A DNA stretch of 7,202 nt from Spongiicolonus versatilis (lineage in GTDB: Bacteria; Pseudomonadota; Gammaproteobacteria; Arenicellales; Spongiicolonaceae). Positions 5,275 through 7,202 of the stretch are shown here, one piece after another. The notes beneath the pieces were generated by a model. That model saw only the letters and a list, made by a program, of their open reading frames with translations. It was not told where the DNA came from and made no database searches. The stretch lies in NCBI GenBank assembly GCA_028286165.1, contig JAPYMU010000029.1:1-7202 (forward strand), read 5' to 3'. Each line of letters starts with the position of its first letter. The stretch's first letter is position 1. Position numbers and translations under genes: made by a program.

Positions 5275-7166
5275 ACAACGCCGCCGCCGACCCGCGCGCC
5301 GCACCGGGCGGCTGGCCGACGGTGCGCGCCTTTTTGCCCTGCCTGCTGCAGTTTCGCGTGCGGGTGGCGCTGGTGTTCGTCTTCCTCGGCTGCGCCAAAC
5401 TGGCCAACATCGGCGTCCCGCTGCTGCTTAAAACCATCGTGGATGCGCTGCAGGAAATCTCCGCCGCCGGCATTGGCGGCGCCGCACCGGCGGCCATGGT
5501 GGCGGTGCCGCTGGCGCTGCTGGTGGCCTACGGCGCGCTGCGGCTGAGCACCACGTTGTTCAACGAGATGCGCAACGCGGTGTTCGCCAAGGTTTCGCAA
5601 CTGACCACGCGGCAAATCGCGCTGCAAGTGTTCCGCCACCTGCACGACCTGTCCCTGGACTTTCACCTGTCGCGCCAGACCGGCCGCCTGTCGCGCGACA
5701 TTGAGCGCGGCAGCCGCAGCATCAGCCAGTTGATGCAGTACGCCGTGTTTCACATCGTGCCGACGGTGTTTGAGATGGCGGTGATTTGCGTCATTCTCCT
5801 GCTCAACTACGACCCGGCTTTCGCCATGGTCACCGCCGCCACCGCCGCCTGCTATTTTGTGTTCACCTACAAGGTCAACACCTGGCGCAACCAGATTCGC
5901 AAAACCATGAACGAGGAGGACTCCCGCGCCCACTCCTCGGCGGTGGACGCGCTGATTAATTACGAGACGGTCAAATACTTCAACAACGAGGAGCACGAAA
6001 CCCGCCGCTTCGACCGCCTGCTGCAGAGATGGGAAAAAGCCTCCGTCCGTTCGCAAACCTCCCTCGCCCTGCTCAACATCGGCCAGGGTTTAATCATCGC
6101 CTGCGGCCTCACCGCCCTGATGGTGATGGCGGCGCGCGGCGTCGCCGGCGGCGAGATGAGCATCGGCGACTTCGTGCTGGTCAACGCTTTTTTAATCCAG
6201 TTGTACATCCCGCTCAGTTTTCTCGGCACCATCTTCCGCGAAATCCAGCACGCCCTCACCGACATGGAAAACATGCTGCGCCTGCTGCATCTGCCGGCCA
6301 CCGTGCGCGACCGTGCCGATGCCAGGCCCCTCAAAGTCAGCGCCGGCCGCATTGAATTCCGCGACGTTTCCTTTCACTACCGCCCCGAGCGCCCGGTGCT
6401 GCAGGACCTCGGCTTCACCGTCGCCGGCGGCAGCGGCATCGCCGTGGTCGGCCACAGCGGCAGCGGCAAGTCCACCCTGGTGCGCCTGCTCTACCGCTTC
6501 TACGACTTAAACGCCGGCGCCATTCTCATCGACGGCCAGGACACCAGCCGCTGCACCCTGCAAAGCCTGCGCGCCGCCATGGGCATCGTCCCCCAGGACA
6601 CCGTCCTGTTCAACGACACCATCGGCTACAACATCGCCTACGGCAGCCCGCAAAGCGGCGATGACGACATCCGCGCCGCCGCCGAGGCCGCCCACCTGCA
6701 CGACTTCATCAGCGCCCTGCCGCAGGGCTACGCCACCGAAGTCGGCGAGCGCGGCCTGAAACTTTCCGGCGGCGAAAAGCAGCGCGTCGCCATCGCCCGC
6801 ACCCTGCTGAAAAATCCGCCCATATTAATTTTTGACGAGGCCACCTCGGCCATGGACTCCCTGTCCGAACAAAAAGTCCAGGCCGCCATTCGCGCCGTCA
6901 GCGCCGGCCGCACCACCCTGTCCATCGCCCACCGCCTGTCCACCGTGGTGGACGCCGACTTGATTTTAGTTCTGCAAAACGGCCGCATCGCCCAAAGCGG
7001 CGCCCACCCGCAACTCTTGCAACAGGAAGGCCCCTACCGCCAAATGTGGCAGGCCCAGCAGGACAACGCCCGCCGCCATCAGGGCGAGGGCGAGGGTGAA
7101 GCCGCACCGGCCGCCCGCCCTGTGCTACACTCCCCCCAACCATTCACCGCCACCGGAGGACCCTGA
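5271..7166 (+). CDS. Atm1/HMT1-type ABC exporter half-transporter (membrane and ATPase domains fused)
   Basis: This 631-residue protein should work as a homodimer in the inner membrane. Six hydrophobic segments lie roughly at residues 28-52, 75-95, 160-180, 182-202, 271-292 and 301-322. The ATPase domain follows: Walker A GHSGSGKST at 394-402, Q-loop Gln442 in GIVPQDT, signature LSGGE at 498-502, Walker B ILIFD at 518-522 with catalytic Glu523, and H-loop His554 in SIAHRLS. YETVKYFNNE at 231-240 is characteristic of the Atm1/ABCB7/HMT1 branch, whose members export glutathione-bound persulfides or metals; the substrate here is inferred. The GTG at 5271 overlaps the msrQ stop (GTGA) and gives a normal N-terminus; an ATG at 5112 would add 53 arginine-rich residues read out of frame inside msrQ. 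A Glu/Gly-rich tail near 605-611 is extra. Coupling to msrPQ suggests a shared role in redox or metal stress. Confidence 0.92.
   Translation: MNNAAADPRAAPGGWPTVRAFLPCLLQFRVRVALVFVFLGCAKLANIGVPLLLKTIVDALQEISAAGIGGAAPAAMVAVPLALLVAYGALRLSTTLFNEMRNAVFAKVSQLTTRQIALQVFRHLHDLSLDFHLSRQTGRLSRDIERGSRSISQLMQYAVFHIVPTVFEMAVICVILLLNYDPAFAMVTAATAACYFVFTYKVNTWRNQIRKTMNEEDSRAHSSAVDALINYETVKYFNNEEHETRRFDRLLQRWEKASVRSQTSLALLNIGQGLIIACGLTALMVMAARGVAGGEMSIGDFVLVNAFLIQLYIPLSFLGTIFREIQHALTDMENMLRLLHLPATVRDRADARPLKVSAGRIEFRDVSFHYRPERPVLQDLGFTVAGGSGIAVVGHSGSGKSTLVRLLYRFYDLNAGAILIDGQDTSRCTLQSLRAAMGIVPQDTVLFNDTIGYNIAYGSPQSGDDDIRAAAEAAHLHDFISALPQGYATEVGERGLKLSGGEKQRVAIARTLLKNPPILIFDEATSAMDSLSEQKVQAAIRAVSAGRTTLSIAHRLSTVVDADLILVLQNGRIAQSGAHPQLLQQEGPYRQMWQAQQDNARRHQGEGEGEAAPAARPVLHSPQPFTATGGP
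7123..7131 (+). promoter_or_regulatory. Candidate extended -10 promoter for the gene at the right edge
   Basis: TGCTACACT fits the extended -10 pattern TG-N-TATAAT, with four of six hexamer matches. It lies inside the last codons of the ABC gene. Transcription would start near 7138, about 31 bases before the next ATG. No good -35 box was found, so the call is tentative, but the same TGCTA-ACT form appears in front of the antitoxin gene. Confidence 0.35.
7155..7160 (+). promoter_or_regulatory. Ribosome binding site of the right-edge gene
   Basis: GGAGGA lies eight bases before the ATG at 7169 and overlaps the last codons of the ABC gene. It is one of the strongest Shine-Dalgarno sequences in the window and is the main support for a gene starting here. 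Confidence 0.75.
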
Positions 7167-7168
7167 CC

Positions 7169-7202
7169 ATGAAACCCGCAGCCAAATTTATCGCCCCCCC
7201 CC
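7169..7202 (+). CDS. Start of an unidentified gene, cut by the window edge
   Basis: Only eleven codons are visible, reading MKPAAKFIAPP. The ATG follows the ABC transporter stop by two bases and is preceded by GGAGGA, so translation is well supported, but the product cannot be named from this fragment. The visible sequence ends in nine consecutive C (7194-7202), which may be a contig end or a sequencing artefact, so the last codons are uncertain. Confidence 0.55.
   Translation, partial: MKPAAKFIAPP

Overview
The window is GC-rich bacterial chromosome with tightly packed genes, several of them joined by stop/start overlaps. A type IV pilin, a Tat-exported MsrP/MsrQ pair, a BktB-type ketothiolase and an Atm1-type ABC exporter together suggest a proteobacterium. 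Gammaproteobacteria are most likely (CRP/Vfr-like box, DinJ/YafQ module), but the sequence does not name a species.

Layout. (1) 1-140, minus strand: the N-terminal end of a type IV pilin gene that runs off the window. Its 186-bp upstream region carries a perfect CRP/Vfr-type dyad and two alternative promoter models. (2) 327-1214, minus strand: a solitary beta-class DNA amino-methyltransferase with no restriction gene visible. (3) 1339-1900, plus strand: a RelB/DinJ-type antitoxin overlapping a YafQ-type toxin gene that is broken by a one-base frameshift. The methyltransferase and the toxin-antitoxin pair diverge from a 124-bp shared region with a promoter on each strand and a GC-rich palindrome between them. 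(4) 1971-2387: an exported metallo-beta-lactamase-fold protein cut to about its first half, whose stop overlaps the next start. (5) 2387-3598: a full-length BktB-like beta-ketothiolase. (6) 3662-7166: msrP, msrQ and an Atm1-like ABC exporter, with msrP/msrQ and msrQ/ABC overlapping, so probably one transcription unit. (7) 7169-7202: the first codons of a further gene with a strong ribosome binding site.

How the genes work together. MsrP and MsrQ form a periplasmic methionine-sulfoxide repair system: a Tat-exported molybdenum enzyme and its haem membrane partner. The coupled ABC half-transporter resembles exporters of glutathione-linked sulfur or metal compounds, so the operon may join envelope oxidative repair to thiol or metal homeostasis (inference). 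The segment 327-2387 looks like an accessory patch in decay: a lone methyltransferase, a toxin gene with a frameshift and a half-length hydrolase, between a pilin gene and core metabolism.

No tRNA, rRNA, CRISPR array or insertion sequence was seen, and no gene-free stretch exceeds 300 bases. I did not find a clearly new system. The points most worth checking are the pilin regulatory region, the frameshifted toxin and the truncated hydrolase.
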